Shown: piece by piece, positions 46,209-59,512 of the stretch
Layout of the letters: each line of letters opens with the position of its first letter
Position numbering within the stretch: position 1 is the stretch's first letter
From: Paralvinella palmiformis
Taxonomy: Eukaryota > Annelida > Polychaeta > Terebellida > Alvinellidae
Direction of reading: 5' to 3'
DNA length: 64,000 bases
Assembly (NCBI GenBank): GCA_025642065.1
Contig: JAODUP010000471.1
Coordinates: 722,001 to 786,000, forward strand
Program-made: the position numbers and the translations under genes
The notes under the pieces: generated by a model
What the model saw: only the letters and a program-made list of their open reading frames with translations
What the model was told of the DNA's origin: nothing
Database searches by the model: none

Positions 46209-47897
46209 TCACGTGTCTTCCCTCAATCCTGAAGGTGATTCTCCCCCTTTTACATCGTAAATAGTCGAATCGAAATACTCGTGTAATTTGTCGCTCAATG
46301 TTCGTCGAACCGTCGAGTACTTGGGATCGTTCGCCCGATTGACGTTTTCTTCGGGATCCATCCGATGATCGTATAGTTCGACACCCCTGGGCGAGTCCCA
46401 GTGGATCCCGTAATCCCATTTCTCGTTGGCGTTCCAGGTGCGCAGGTAGTGGACCCACTCGGTGTACCTGTACCTGTCCGTCCTCATTGTGTATCCCATC
46501 TGGAGACCGAGACGCCGATGTTGGGAGAATGCCGCCTCCCGCAACTCCAATCCCGGATCCCGGATCAGCGGTAACAGGCTGACGCCCTCGGTACAGACTT
46601 CGATTCCGGACGAGTTTCGGGGACACTTCGGCATCGGCGGCAGTCCGGCAGCCTCCACTAACGTTGGATAGACGTCCAGCAGCTCGGACAGCGATCTGGA
46701 GTCGATTCTGGATTCGGTCACTTTCGGTACGTGCAGCATGATCGGCGTGTGGACGCCCTGCTCGAAGTTGGTATGCTTCGTCCATTGGGCGTTCTCGCCG
46801 AGATGGAAGCCGTGATCGCCGATGAAGGCCACGACTGTAGAGTCAGCCAGTCCCAACTCGTCGATCTCGAACAGGACATCGCCAACCAGAGAGTCTATAT
46901 AAGAGACGGCGGCGTAGTACGCCATTCTCAGGGTCTTGGTCACCTTCTTCGGGTAGGTCTCGTTCATCGAGCCTCGGTGCTTCAGCTTTTTCATGTCGAC
47001 GAATCGCCGCAATTCGGGGAAGTCCTGCCAGGCGATGGTTGGCATATCTCGAGGGATGTACTGGTTGCTGGGCGGCTCGACTTCGGCTATCCGATAATGG
47101 TCGAGGAACTCTTCGGGAAAGACGAACGGCAGATGCGGCTTGTGGAAGCCGGCGGCCAGGAAGAAAGGCCGCTCGCAGCTCAGGGCGTCTGGCGCCAATC
47201 GGCGAAGGGTCATCAGCGTCTCGTTGGCCGTCTGTTCGTCCTCGAGCGGCATCTCCTCGCGTTCTCGCCGACTGACGGCCTTCCAGCTCACTCCGACCGT
47301 GAACACGTACGACCAGTGGGGCATGTTCGGTGGATGGTAGTAGGGCTCTGTCCACGAGACGGGATCGTCGAAGTTGGAAGATTTCTCCGGATGGAAGACC
47401 TTGCCCACTCCGGCCGTCCTGTAGCCGTGCTGTTTGAAGTACTGCGGTAGAGTGGTGAAGTTGCCTCCGCTCCAGCGCCAATAGGTCTTCAGGTCCCAGA
47501 CTTTGGTCGTGTCCGGTCGTCGACTGGTCAGAAACGAGGTCCGACTCGGGCCGCACGAGCCGATCTGGGCGTAGGCTCGCTTCAGGACGAGACTTCGCTC
47601 GGCTAGTCGGTCCAAGTTCGGGGTGTACATCCGCTGGGGCGTCGACGGGGTCGGGTAATCCGGTCCTTGGAAACACTCGAGCTGCGGTCTCAGATCGTCG
47701 GATATGATCAGCAGCACGTTCTTCCTGGAACACCTCCCTTCGGCCGAGTCAAGACGTAGAGGTTTCCGATCGGCGAGGAAAGGTTGACCTTTCAGCAGTT
47801 GGCTGCTCTTCCAGTAGACGAAGTATGTGGCGAGGATGCAGGAAAATATCAACAGAAAGTTACGTATGCTAGTAGTGAGACGTCGACGAATCGCCAT
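46209..47897 (-). CDS. Iduronate-2-sulfatase-like enzyme, single exon, membrane-anchored
   Basis: A single uninterrupted 562-residue frame (IDS family about 550). Family members remove 2-O-sulfate from iduronate in heparan or dermatan sulfate; the substrate here is inferred. Metal and catalytic residues are present: Asp67-Asp68 (LLIISDDLRP), the formylglycine site Cys115 in CGPSRTS (CxPSR), RRPDTT, GKVFHP (Lys and His), GFHKPHLPF (His), and FIGDHGFHLGE with QWTKHTNF (Asp-His and Lys). YTEWV near the C-terminus matches the IDS tail. The N-terminus (about 13-29, FLLIFSCILATYFVYW after several Arg) is an uncleaved-looking signal anchor, suggesting a type II Golgi or lysosomal protein rather than the cleaved signal of classical IDS. 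No intron, and GC content far above the flanks. Convergent with the SOCS-box gene. Candidates for a retrocopy or an expanded invertebrate sulfatase family; long open frames on other strands here are shadows. Confidence 0.88.
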   Translation of the reverse strand: MAIRRRLTTSIRNFLLIFSCILATYFVYWKSSQLLKGQPFLADRKPLRLDSAEGRCSRKNVLLIISDDLRPQLECFQGPDYPTPSTPQRMYTPNLDRLAERSLVLKRAYAQIGSCGPSRTSFLTSRRPDTTKVWDLKTYWRWSGGNFTTLPQYFKQHGYRTAGVGKVFHPEKSSNFDDPVSWTEPYYHPPNMPHWSYVFTVGVSWKAVSRREREEMPLEDEQTANETLMTLRRLAPDALSCERPFFLAAGFHKPHLPFVFPEEFLDHYRIAEVEPPSNQYIPRDMPTIAWQDFPELRRFVDMKKLKHRGSMNETYPKKVTKTLRMAYYAAVSYIDSLVGDVLFEIDELGLADSTVVAFIGDHGFHLGENAQWTKHTNFEQGVHTPIMLHVPKVTESRIDSRSLSELLDVYPTLVEAAGLPPMPKCPRNSSGIEVCTEGVSLLPLIRDPGLELREAAFSQHRRLGLQMGYTMRTDRYRYTEWVHYLRTWNANEKWDYGIHWDSPRGVELYDHRMDPEENVNRANDPKYSTVRRTLSDKLHEYFDSTIYDVKGGESPSGLREDT

Positions 47898-48200
47898 CTT
47901 GGTCGATGGACCAAGTGAATTGAAGTCCCCGAACAGAACCGTTTGTTACTCTACGTGTACGCTTGCGTGTGAGAGTGCATCGTTTCGTTTCATGGCATTG
48001 TCCGAATAATTATGGTTACAAATGGTCAGCTGGTATGTGCGCGCGTGTGTGTATGGGCTTGTGTATGTGTATGCGTGTATGTGTGGCATATTCGAAATAA
48101 TGGATTTCCTTTACCGTATTTGGTTGTGGTAGCCAATTATTGATTTGCTGTTGTAGATGAACTTTGACGTGTGCCGCGTCTAGCTGTCGATATTATCGAA

Positions 48201-48252
48201 ATGGGGCTCACCGTGTGCAGTCTCTGTATCTGTCTACCAATGGTTGTCAAAG
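48201..48252 (+). other. Possible signal-peptide exon, unassigned
   Basis: ATG opens a short hydrophobic stretch (MGLTVCSLCICLPMVVK) that ends in phase 1 at a GTGAGG donor. It lies just upstream of a CA microsatellite. The same phase ends exon 1 of the IgGFc-domain gene downstream, so it could be an alternative first exon or a relic of a paralogue. No partner exon is recognised, and chance is quite possible. Confidence 0.2.
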
Positions 48253-48311
48253 GTGAGGTGTACAGTCTTCTCCCCACACTGCCAGCCCAAACTGTGAACC
48301 CACCCACCAGG

Positions 48312-48313
<2 letters not shown>

Positions 48314-48381
<68 letters not shown>
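48314..48381. repeat. (CA)n microsatellite
   Basis: About 34 uninterrupted CA units followed by degenerate CA/CG repeats to 48450. Open frames here are repeat artefacts. Confidence 0.95.
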
Positions 48382-48383
<2 letters not shown>

Positions 48384-49226
48384 ACGCATACACGCACATA
48401 CACGCACATACAAACACACACACATGAACATACACACGAACACACACACACAACAACGTTATCACACATTTATACATAATTACACCCAGGGGGCAGCTCA
48501 TTCTAGAAGTATCTATGCCGTTTGCGTGACAAAACTTGATGGATGTCAGTTTGTAATTTAAAGAAGCCCCAATTCTTGGTCCCATTAGGATGGATATACA
48601 CAGAGAGTCAAGTGCATAATTTGGCCTCCAACATGGCGATTAGTTGAAAACATTCCCGCCAGATGACGTCAATGGTGACGTACATTAGCTTAAAGTTATA
48701 AACAAACGTGATTGTAACGTTTCTGAATATCAATGAAAATGTGAAATGCTGGAAGCTAGATCTGGTTTGTTATTCATAGCTCGTAGATGGCATGCGATTA
48801 GCAAATTGGCATTACGTGTTGAACTATGAAAATTGAATAAGAATCTTAGATAGGAATTTGATGATTTCCAAGTGGAATACTTTTGGCGGAGCGGATGTAA
48901 CTTTGAATTCGAATACGAGCGGTGCCTAGTTCGAATGGTGGTTAACCCCTGCTTAATTATTTGCTGATCGAACAATAAAGTAATGCTTTGATCGTGTCAG
49001 ATAGATTGTTGTTGGTACGACGCGTACATTGTTTGAATGCTAGTAACCGTATACTTACCAGTGTGTTGAAGATGATGTGGGATTGTACAGGTTCAAAACA
49101 TCGCTTAGCATGCCGCTGTAAGAACTCGTCTAGCGCTTTGAATTTAATGAGCATAATGTCTAGAACTAGAAACATACGAAGTAATGTATTATATGTATAC
49201 AAGTTAGAATTTATATTCAAGAACTC

Positions 49227-49271
<45 letters not shown>

Positions 49272-49657
49272 AGAGAGAGAGAGATAGAGAGAGAGAGATA
49301 GATATAAAGAGCAAGTGATAGAGAGTACCAGCGCATCTTTTGTGTGTGTGTGTGTGTGTGTGTGCACGCGCACTCGGATGTATGATATTAAATCCAGGTA
49401 ATATATTTTATTTCGCGAAGTAACTGAGACAAAATATGACCCTGATTCTGTTATTTTAAAGCAATAAGCTATCAATTCCTCTGCCATAATACTAATGTTA
49501 TATAGATTTGTGCATCCCATATACGTTTACAGCATGTTATTTTACTTATTATGTTATACACCCATCACCTACTTCCATACGTTTACAACGCTATCTTATA
49601 CTATATAGTTATTATATTTTTACGAAATTAAATATCGTTGTTTTACTGTAATTTTTT

Positions 49658-49829
49658 GGGCGCCTGCATGGCCTAGGTGGTAGCGCGGTTGGTCACATAT
49701 CTATAGCACCTGGGTTCAAACTCCGGCCGCGCTATGTCAGAAAGATGCTTCATCTTTCACTTCGCCTCATTACCTTTGGAGGTCGCTCGGCCTACCTCGT
49801 GCACAAAAGTCGGCCGCAAACCAGCAACA
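49658..49829 (+). mobile_element. SINE family A, subfamily II
   Basis: GGGCGCCTGCATGGCCTAGG head, B box GGTTCAAACTCC, shared core and AAACCAGCAAC tail like the copy at 28735. Duplications at its borders are weak. Confidence 0.88.
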
Positions 49830-50078
49830 TTTTTATTCTCACTTTTGTATACATTGTAGGTTAAATGGGTCAACCAATATGGGACGCCAATGGAACAAAA
49901 TTGAAGATGAAATATCCTCCAGTCAAAGTTAGGTGGCGTATTTTGTATACAGGTGCTCGTGATCTGTAATTAATCGAATTGACAGGTCGATTACTTAGTT
50001 AATGCTATAAATCGACCACTATGCAATATTCTATGCCATATATAATAGTATATTTATCAGTTTGGGAGATAAGTTAGA

Positions 50079-50102
50079 TGATGATTGAAGTTTTACGGCC
50101 CA
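50079..50102 (-). mobile_element. Extremely truncated SINE family A insertion (24 bases)
   Basis: TGATGATTGAAGTTTTACGG plus CCCA, which is only the 3' tail of the SINE, sits between perfect 14-base copies of GGAGATAAGTTAGA (50065-50078 and 50103-50116). Confidence 0.8.
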
Positions 50103-50947
50103 GGAGATAAGTTAGAATCATCGTATACGATGCTGTATGTTATGCTGTTAATATAACGATTTCCTTTAATCACTAGTCGTGACCTATTATTTATATCGAA
50201 TAGTATGGATTGTGTTAACAGTCGGAATACTGAATTTGTAAAATCGAACCTACGACGAATAGATGACGCAATTAACAACACGAAAAACAGAAATATGCTG
50301 GCACTGACACGTTGAAATCTCGATGTATGCTAAATCTGGTATAAACAATATATGGTGTGTGTTTATTAATTCAGTTACTACTTACCGGGCTTGAGGCGAT
50401 TATAGTACCCAGGTAATCGATTAGTTTAATTTGAGAATACTATGATTACGATTATGATTACATCCAATCTGAATGTAAGGGATTACGATTGCGATTACAT
50501 TGTAAACTAATCGTGATTACAGTCATGAATACAATGTATATAACATAAACATGAATGTATTCGCTCAGTTACCTGTATAATACCGATATAACGACTAAAT
50601 AAAAACACTGGATATTTATAGAAATAGATTGTATTAATATGATGATGTGATATGTATAAACATGAAATTGAGATTGTTTATAAAATACGATATTAATTTG
50701 AACGACATTGAGAGTCACGAAGTTTACTACATAGAGAATCATAACTATCAACTCAACATTACCTGAACATTATCCCCAGCTTAATTCCTCATGTCATCTG
50801 ATCAGCTAAGTCAATTAGCGGATATATATTTGGCAGTTAATTCGTTCCCAATTGCCTATATCAGTAGTATTCCCCCCCCCCATAGGTAGCTGCCCTCTCA
50901 GTCAGTGATAATCTATTATTAACTTAATTTTTAAAGGTCCAGTCACC

Positions 50948-51112
50948 GAAAAAGACGCATCGGTTGTCTAACTGGTAGTTCAAATCTCGGCGTGGGCATA
51001 TCTGAAGGATGTTTCATCTTTGACTTCGCTTCATTAGCCTTTCAAGTCGCTCGCCTCATTTAGCCTACCGTGTGCACAAAATTGGCCGTAAAATATCAAT
51101 GATCATCACCAT
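50948..51112 (+). mobile_element. SINE family A, head partly deleted
   Basis: The B-box region (GTTCAAATCTCGG), core and ATC tail are present; the head is shortened. CCAGTCACC flanks it at 50939-50947 and 51113-51121. Confidence 0.85.
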
Positions 51113-51419
51113 CCAGTCACCCATAATAATAACTGTAGAGTCTGTAGCTGTCATTTGTACATTGTTTGTAGATTATTGAATTATTTATCTTAGTAAGGCT
51201 GTAGGGTTGACCGGATATAACATGTTTAGGTTTAGGAGTAAGTATGGTACATATATGTGTATGTGTTTTAGCTCTCAAATAAATAGTCAACTCCTAGAAT
51301 CAACACTTAAATCCTGTTTCTGTTCGTTACGTTGATTCCGCTATGGCGTTTGATGAAGTTGATAATTGGCGTTTGTTTAACAGGCGGGTGAAGCAAGATA
51401 TTGATTTTGTGATTAATCG

Positions 51420-51420
<1 letters not shown>

Positions 51421-51492
<72 letters not shown>
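51421..51492. repeat. (TA)n(TG)n compound microsatellite
   Basis: A TA run switches directly to a TG run. Confidence 0.95.
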
Positions 51493-51495
<3 letters not shown>

Positions 51496-51805
51496 CAGGA
51501 TATTCCAATCATAACCCACACACATAGTTTGAGCCAAAATAAAACTAGAAGTCGAGTTCAAACCCTGACATGGAACTGGCAGTGGAATCCTCTAACAAAT
51601 AGTTACATGAGGATAGAACATTTAGGTTGTGAGAACGAATGTAGTGTTAGTGTTACCTGTGTCGGATGTTTCATTTTAAAATAACAAATCCTTAGCTGGA
51701 GCATGTCGTTTTCGTACCGATTAAGTCCTTAGTTGTGCCATGTGTGTCCAGCACCAAGGGTAATCTGAAAGGTTAGACTGTTATGTCAGTTAGTTAAGAA
51801 GGTGA

Positions 51806-51988
<183 letters not shown>

Positions 51989-52269
51989 TTGATAAACGGA
52001 CACAAAAAAGAGTCAGACAACTGGCTATGTAGACAAGCAGACAGACACATAGGGAAATATATTTCACACATACATATTGACTGACATATAGACAGACAAA
52101 CAGGCAGGCAGGCAAGCAAGCAAGCAAACACACAGACAGACATACAAACCGGCAGCCATACATGCGGACAAGCAGGCAGGCAATCAGACTGACACGCTGC
52201 CAAAAGGACAGAACAATTTCATAAAGCTGACAAAAAGACAGACAAACAACCGTCCAAGTAGAATGATAA

Positions 52270-52302
<33 letters not shown>

Positions 52303-52781
52303 AATGGAGACACACTGGCACACATACATACCTACAGAGAGAGAGAGAGAGAGAGACCGATAGACAGACGGACGGATAACTACAGAAATAATCCTATTAT
52401 TTATGTCAGTTTCCTGTGTAATTAGAGGTAGATATTCATAGTCTGACAGTTTCAAGTTGTTTTCTAGATTAGAAAACAAAATAACATAAAGATCAGCAAA
52501 TAGTGAATGTGCTTATGCATTGTCTCGTGGGTCAATATGTTCATAGTCCCCCCGAGACTGGGCTATTACAGGCAAAACAAACAGGAAACATTCCTAGATC
52601 AAGGAAACTAAATGTATCGCATCAATATTTGATATCTCTACCCTACTCCCGCATTCTCTCTCTCTCCGTAAAAATAAATAAATAAATGAAATATATTTTG
52701 GAGCATGTGTTAATATATTACAAGTGATAGAAAACAGGATCTAGAATATATAAAGCGCATGCACGCACGTAGTGCGTAAGT

Positions 52782-52815
<34 letters not shown>

Positions 52816-53931
52816 GCATTATGGCACACATTAATATGCTATAACACGTTTACTCTGGCAATATTCCCGTTTATCATCTGGCCATAAATAGAGTGTATTA
52901 TGGACATCAAGTAAGAGCGGTTTTTCTACACAACAAATAAATATCTATGTAAGATTGGCCTTCGTTAGCACATCACTGAGAAATGTTATACTCTAGAAAA
53001 CTAGTTTTATGGCGTATAGTAACGTGCGCCTTTTGTCCCGTTGTTAAGGTATTTAGTATTGCCTATCCCATTACTAACTACTATAGGTACTATCATCTTA
53101 TGTAGGTGGTGGTCGTATTTATTAGTTAGGATAACATTTATTGATACAGAGCCGACAAGACCTACTATTTACTGTAGTGACATTAATCATTCTATCCAGT
53201 TGTTGAGCTGATGATTTGCCTTTTTTTGAGGATATTTATCATATCCCATAAATCTTGTTCTAGCTCGCCACATGTAATATTGAGTGATAATCCATTTATT
53301 TACCATCTATGTAGATTTTGAAAACATAATCTACCCACTTTTTACATATTTTGGACTGTGGTCACGTGGCTGTCGCCAACGAATTGCTCAAAACAAGTTT
53401 CTGTCTAATATCTATGCAAATGGGATAACGGCGCAATCTCCTGTATTTGATGCCCGATTACGTTAAATTGATTTTTCCAAATAGCATTGAACACTCCAAT
53501 GGTACTGTCAATCATCTGTCAATCTCCTGGATGGCTGTGAAGTTTGAACCCCGTTTTAGTATTGCTTATCCTATTACTAGCTCAGAAATGAATTATTAGC
53601 CTATGTCAAGTTAACTTGCACGTAGCCATCTGTACGCACGCACGCACGCACGCACTCCTCTGCCAGAATACTAATGTACGGACACGGACATACACCCACA
53701 CATGCAAAAACATGCACGTGCACCCACACCCGCACATCGATTCATCATACAATCGTTAGTTAACGCACATACAATAATCACAAAAACATAATGAAGCCTA
53801 AAACACCGGAATCTTCTAACATGTCATAAACCTGATATGTATTTTTAGAGTAAAAACCTTCTCTCTGTTAACAGACATTCAATCAATTTGGACAGTTAGC
53901 CACCAGCCAGAGACCAGACTAGGCCTACAAG

Positions 53932-53964
<33 letters not shown>

Positions 53965-54026
53965 TGTCGTAAAACACGGTCATGGTCTTAGAGGTTCATC
54001 ATCTAGCTAGATTAAGCAGTTAACAC

Positions 54027-55524
54027 ATGATGAGGGCGCTAGTCTTTATTTTGATGATTACGACAGGTAGCAAGATATCAGGTAAGTAAGTACCATAATA
54101 CGGGAAGTTTTGGTGAGTTGTATGGTGGATGTAGAGTACTGTGGCGTGATAGGTTGTGGCTGTGGGTATTGTGATGTGATATATAGTATATGTGGGGTAC
54201 TCTGGTGTGATGTGATGTGCGGTACTGTGGTGTGATATGTAGCTAGGTACTGTAGTGTGACGTGTTGTAGATGTCGGCCACTGTGGCATGATATGTTGTA
54301 GCTGATGTGTACTGTGGTTTAAGGTATTGTAGTTGCGGGTTACTGCATTTTGATATGTAGTAGTGGGGTACTGTGGGTGATACTTTGTAGCTTTGGGGTA
54401 TTGTGATGTGATATGTTTTGGCTCTGGGTTACTGTGGTGTGATATGTAGCTGTGGGGGTAATGTGGCATGATATGTTGTAGCTGTGGGGTACAGTATTGA
54501 GATATGTAGCTATGGGGTATTGCAATGTGATATGTTTTGGCTGTGGGTTACTGTAGTGTGTTATATTTAACTGTATGATCCTGTGGTGTGACATGTTGTA
54601 GCTGTGGGGTACTGCGGTGTAATATGCTGTGGCTGAGTTGTGGGAGGTTCTGGGGAAATGGTGCTGTGTTTGTGGAGTGTACGAAAGTTGGGTGATCCAT
54701 TGTCAAATAATATACTATCAGATTCATTTTATTGTGTTAATCTCTGGCTTATGTGGTAAGTTATGACTATGTGGTATTATTATTGATGTTCTGTCACTTG
54801 ACAATAAAATGTTATAATTCAGGATTTTGTTGTTGTGGATGTTGTGACTTGAGGGATTTGGGTTGTGGAAGATAGTTATTTAACTACTAACTTAATACAT
54901 GAACGGTAGTCCACCTGAGGAACAAAGAAAATTCTCATCTTTCTGGAGAGAGTGATATCAGCAAATTAGATGATCAATTAACTTACTATTACAAGTGACG
55001 GTGTCATGATTTCAGTCATATACTGACTGTATATTGATTTAGCAGTCAACATTTTTAGGATCAGGTTATCGGTTAAGATTAGAAGCCGATCCGTATCTCG
55101 AAACGCTAAAATCTGTCGAAAAATCTCACCTGCTCAATGCTATTTTCCCCTGTAAATGATATCTACCTTTACGTACATGATATTACAGGTTTTACCGTAC
55201 AACACCTGCTACTGCTAGTAATGATACACTTGATTAAATCTATGTTATGATTGTTGACAATGGTGTGGGATGTAGTAGCAAATAGTATTGCCTGGTGATT
55301 GTATGTTACGTTTTAACGTAGTTCGTTAGATCACTAATATCCCAACTTATATACCATATACAGTAAAGCTCTCCTATTAAGGTCAATGAAGGGACTACAG
55401 TCGAGTGTCCGTATTAGGGAGGTGTTCTGATTATGGAATTTTTTTATTTTTATGAAATTCCGAAAACAGTTGTACAATAAATATATTGTTCTTCATATTT
55501 CAATATCGTAGACTTATTTTATTC

Positions 55525-55563
<39 letters not shown>

Positions 55564-56324
55564 GCATAAATAGATGCGATTTTCAAAATATTAGTGAAGA
55601 TCTCCTGCAATATGTAGTTTGATCTGGATCATCTCGACAGAATGACTACTTCTTCTCCAAACTTGTAGTAGAACACCGATTTTTTCCTCATACCACAAAA
55701 CACGTTATAATTTGACGGTATTCTCTTACGACGACCAATCAGAATAGCCGTAATAAGATCAGATAAGGTGTACTTTATTAATCCGGAATTCAGGAATTTG
55801 GTTGATTTGCTGCAAGACGAGATATGAAGACACCAATTAGACACTACTGAACAGGAGTGCCGAGTTAGGAACAAAACTCTTTATAAAGCGCTGAGTCTGA
55901 CTTGAAATAAAGCAAGCCTCTTCTACAAGAACCAATAATTTTTTATAATGATGAATAACATGGTCTGGGCTTTTGATGATAAATACCTTGTATGTCCTTA
56001 TTATTTCCCGATTGGACTATGGCAATGCATTTCTTTATAATATCCTCCATTCATTCTCTGACAAACCGCCTACGGAAAGTGCAGAACTCTGCTATACGTC
56101 TGGTGATGATGATGATGATGATGATTGATGTTTTACGGCCACTTTTGTGCACAAGGTAGGCTAAATGGACCGGCTGTACGTCTGGTGACATGCATTCGCA
56201 AAAGGGAACATATAACACTGCAATGGCTTCCTGTACGATTCAGAATACTATGCAAGATCGTGTTTCACACATTCAAAGTACTGACAAACTGGGACAGCAC
56301 CTTCTATCTAAGCGATCTGATCCA

Positions 56325-56359
<35 letters not shown>

Positions 56360-57327
56360 GAGTGAGAATGCTCCGATCTGAGTCCTGTTCTCTTTTGACG
56401 GCACCAAAAAGCCACACAGCAATATACGGAGATAAATCCTTCCGAGCATCAGCTCCCAGCCTGTGAAATAAGTTGCTAAATAATATTAAACTTGCCGCAA
56501 GTAAAGACATATTTTATAAGGTACTTAAAACTCACTTAAATTAGCCTATTTATAATACATAAACCAATGTATTCGTGTATAAATCAGTATGTGCTATATT
56601 AACTTAAAACTTAAATTAAGGCGCTATATAAAATATTAGTATTTTTATTATTATTTATTATGATGTTTGTTTACCTTAGATAATGATATTTTGATATAGA
56701 AGTCATTAATACCTGATACAGGGAGGCCAATTACTTTAGAACCTTCATTACAAATCCATCATATTCTGTTCAGGTATTGTTTACTCAGGGCATCGCACCA
56801 GTTAATACAATTATAACTCAATACATTTTCAATAAACGATGCGTAGAAGCGAAACAATACAGTATTATTATTAACAGTAAATGATTTTAGCAATCTGAAG
56901 AAGAACAATTTCTGTTTACGTTTGGACACTACAAGGTCTGACTGGTAAGACCTAGATTGTTGATCATCAATTACAAGATCAAGGTATTTAAACTTATTAC
57001 ATATCCCCACATCTACACATCACACCTGGTAAAATATCAGTTCCTTTGTTTTCTTTTCATTGAAGAGCAGACTCTGAGAGTTACACCGCGAAACGATGTA
57101 AAACGCATGTTTTATTTTGTCAGATCAGAATAACATTGTTTTCAGTTAGATAAAATACTAACAGTGTCGTCTGCATATTTTATTATGTTAATATTTTAAT
57201 ATGAAGATTTAAGTAGATTTGTAAAATAAATAGATAATACACATTGTGGAGAAACATTATTGAGTGTATTTATGTCACCGAGTGTAATAAGTTGTTTCTA
57301 AGAAAGTCAATAATGAATCACAGTACA

Positions 57328-57360
<33 letters not shown>

Positions 57361-58998
57361 CTAATAATAATACTCCAATATCAATGAATAACTTAATAAG
57401 AATATTAAATTTGATAGAATTGCAAAATCAATGAATAATGATAATAATAATAATAATAATACGTGACATTTATATAGCGCCCTATCCAGCTAGATAGCTG
57501 CTCTAAGACGCTTTACAGTATTATTATTCCTGACTTAGAGCTGTTTCAATCCAGCACACTCCTCAGCTCCCAGGGGAGCATACAACGCATGCTGCCATTA
57601 TAGGCGCAAAGGGTTACTCAAACGTTTAGCCATTCCATCCTGTCAGATTCTCATTTCTGGCCGAATGAACCAGTCGCATCGCAGCTCCGGAGGTTCGAAC
57701 TCGCGAACCTTCGGTTACTAATCCTACGCTCTAACTAACTACCCAATCACAACATAATAATTATTCTTTTCTAAATTATTCTTTTCTAAGTGTCTATATA
57801 TGTACTAATAGCATTTTATGTACATTTTCGTTTGTGGAAAAGAGATTGATGATCATCTAACTTCAATTTAGATTGCGAAGAAAGTTGTTTCAAAATAATG
57901 CATTCAAGGCATTTGAAAGGCACAGCAATTATTATAACAGGTCTAAACCCATTGAGTGGAGATATTATTTGGCGCTCAGGATTTCCTCCGTGGCCTAGCG
58001 GTAGCGTGTTGGACCCCAGATCACTACTACTCGTGTTCGAATCCCGGCGAGGGCATATCTGAAGGTTGTTTTATCTTTGACTTCGCTTCATTACCTTTGG
58101 AGGTCGCTCAGCCCATTTAGCCTGCCATGTGCACAAAAGTGGCCGTAAAACATCAATCATCATCATGATTTGTTATTGTATGGAAGTAAACCCCTCCCAC
58201 GCTACTAGATGCGTATTTATCATTGATGGCTGCCGTACAGACATAATGCGCATGCGTCAATTTATGAAGTCGTGTAGGGGGGGGGGGAAGTAGACCGTCT
58301 TTCTAATGCTGAGAATGCGCCAGTTTCCAATATGTTTTTTTGTTCTATTGTAATATTCCCCACATTTACACCGGATTTTTGTCTTTATTGAGAACATTAA
58401 AAAGCCAGACGGCATTATAGATCAATAAGAAAGGGACAAAAAGATGCCCAAAGTTGTTTGGGCATTATTGCCCAGATATTGACAAACTTTCTTAGATAAA
58501 CATTTGGCTGTAGGCATCGTATTACCTTCCTCACTGAATGGATGTTGGCTATTAGTGTCGTTAAATATGAAGGAGTTTTATGTATAGTAAACGCTGATGT
58601 TCGACTCTTAGTTGCAACATTGAAGAAAACCGGGCGATATCAAACCGAACGTCGTGATTGGTCATACACGTAAACAGCAACTGTTTTGTGATTGGCTTAT
58701 TTGAACAATGAACTGAAAGCTCGGATAACATGCTCTGTAGGAGATAAAACGTTTAAATATTATTCTTTGGGGATAGGAAAATGTGTATCTCTTTAAACTG
58801 AAAGTATAGATTACCGACACATTCAGTGTTCCCATTATTTCACGATAACCACTATCTTATACGAACGAAAAAAGGAGATTATGCAAGAATGACCAGTTGT
58901 TGACTACTTTTTTACATACACCATGTTGGCGTATTAGAGTATAGTCTCTTTGTCCTTTTGACTGACTCTTGCTAGTAAGGGCACTTTATTAAATCTAC

Positions 58999-59037
<39 letters not shown>

Positions 59038-59453
59038 TGTTGTTGTTGTTGTTGTTGTTGTTGTGTTTTGGAACCATTTTACGGATAATGTAGACTAAAA
59101 GGGCGAGTGCAAAAGTAAGAGATGATACATCCTTCAGACATAGTTAGGCCGAAATTTGAAACCTGATCTGAGAGGTAAAGAGATCAAATAATCTTCTTAT
59201 CCATAAACATAATATATATAACATTTACTACATCCCTCTCCAAAAAAGATGTTCAGCACAATTATTGCAGAGATCACAATCACAACAACACCAACGGTAA
59301 GCTCAACAATTGCAACAGCAATAGTGACACCAACGCAAATAACAACAACAGTAGCAGCAGCAACATAATAATGTGTAGTAAAGTGGCCAAATTACGAATA
59401 ATTTGTGAGCTACTATGCACTTGGGAACGGCTTCAGCAAATAATATACGTGTG

Positions 59454-59512
<59 letters not shown>

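Noticed and set aside
46843..47733. 296-residue minus-strand and 239-residue plus-strand frames over the sulfatase
   Set aside because: Shadow frames in GC-rich coding sequence; only the 562-residue frame has sulfatase motifs.
48137..48585. Cys/Val-rich frames near the CA repeat
   Set aside because: Repeat translation only.
51343..51684. Possible exon starting MAFDEVDNWRLFNRRVKQ
   Set aside because: The plausible part is only about 26 residues and runs into a TA/TG microsatellite; no partner exon or family recognised.
54020..54594. 149-residue and 84-residue minus-strand frames
   Set aside because: Produced by the ~30-base minisatellite; His/Thr/Tyr periodicity has no domain support.
57979..58167. 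Functional tRNA gene
   Set aside because: A and B boxes are present, but the sequence continues into a SINE body with no tRNA fold or terminator; same for the other heads.
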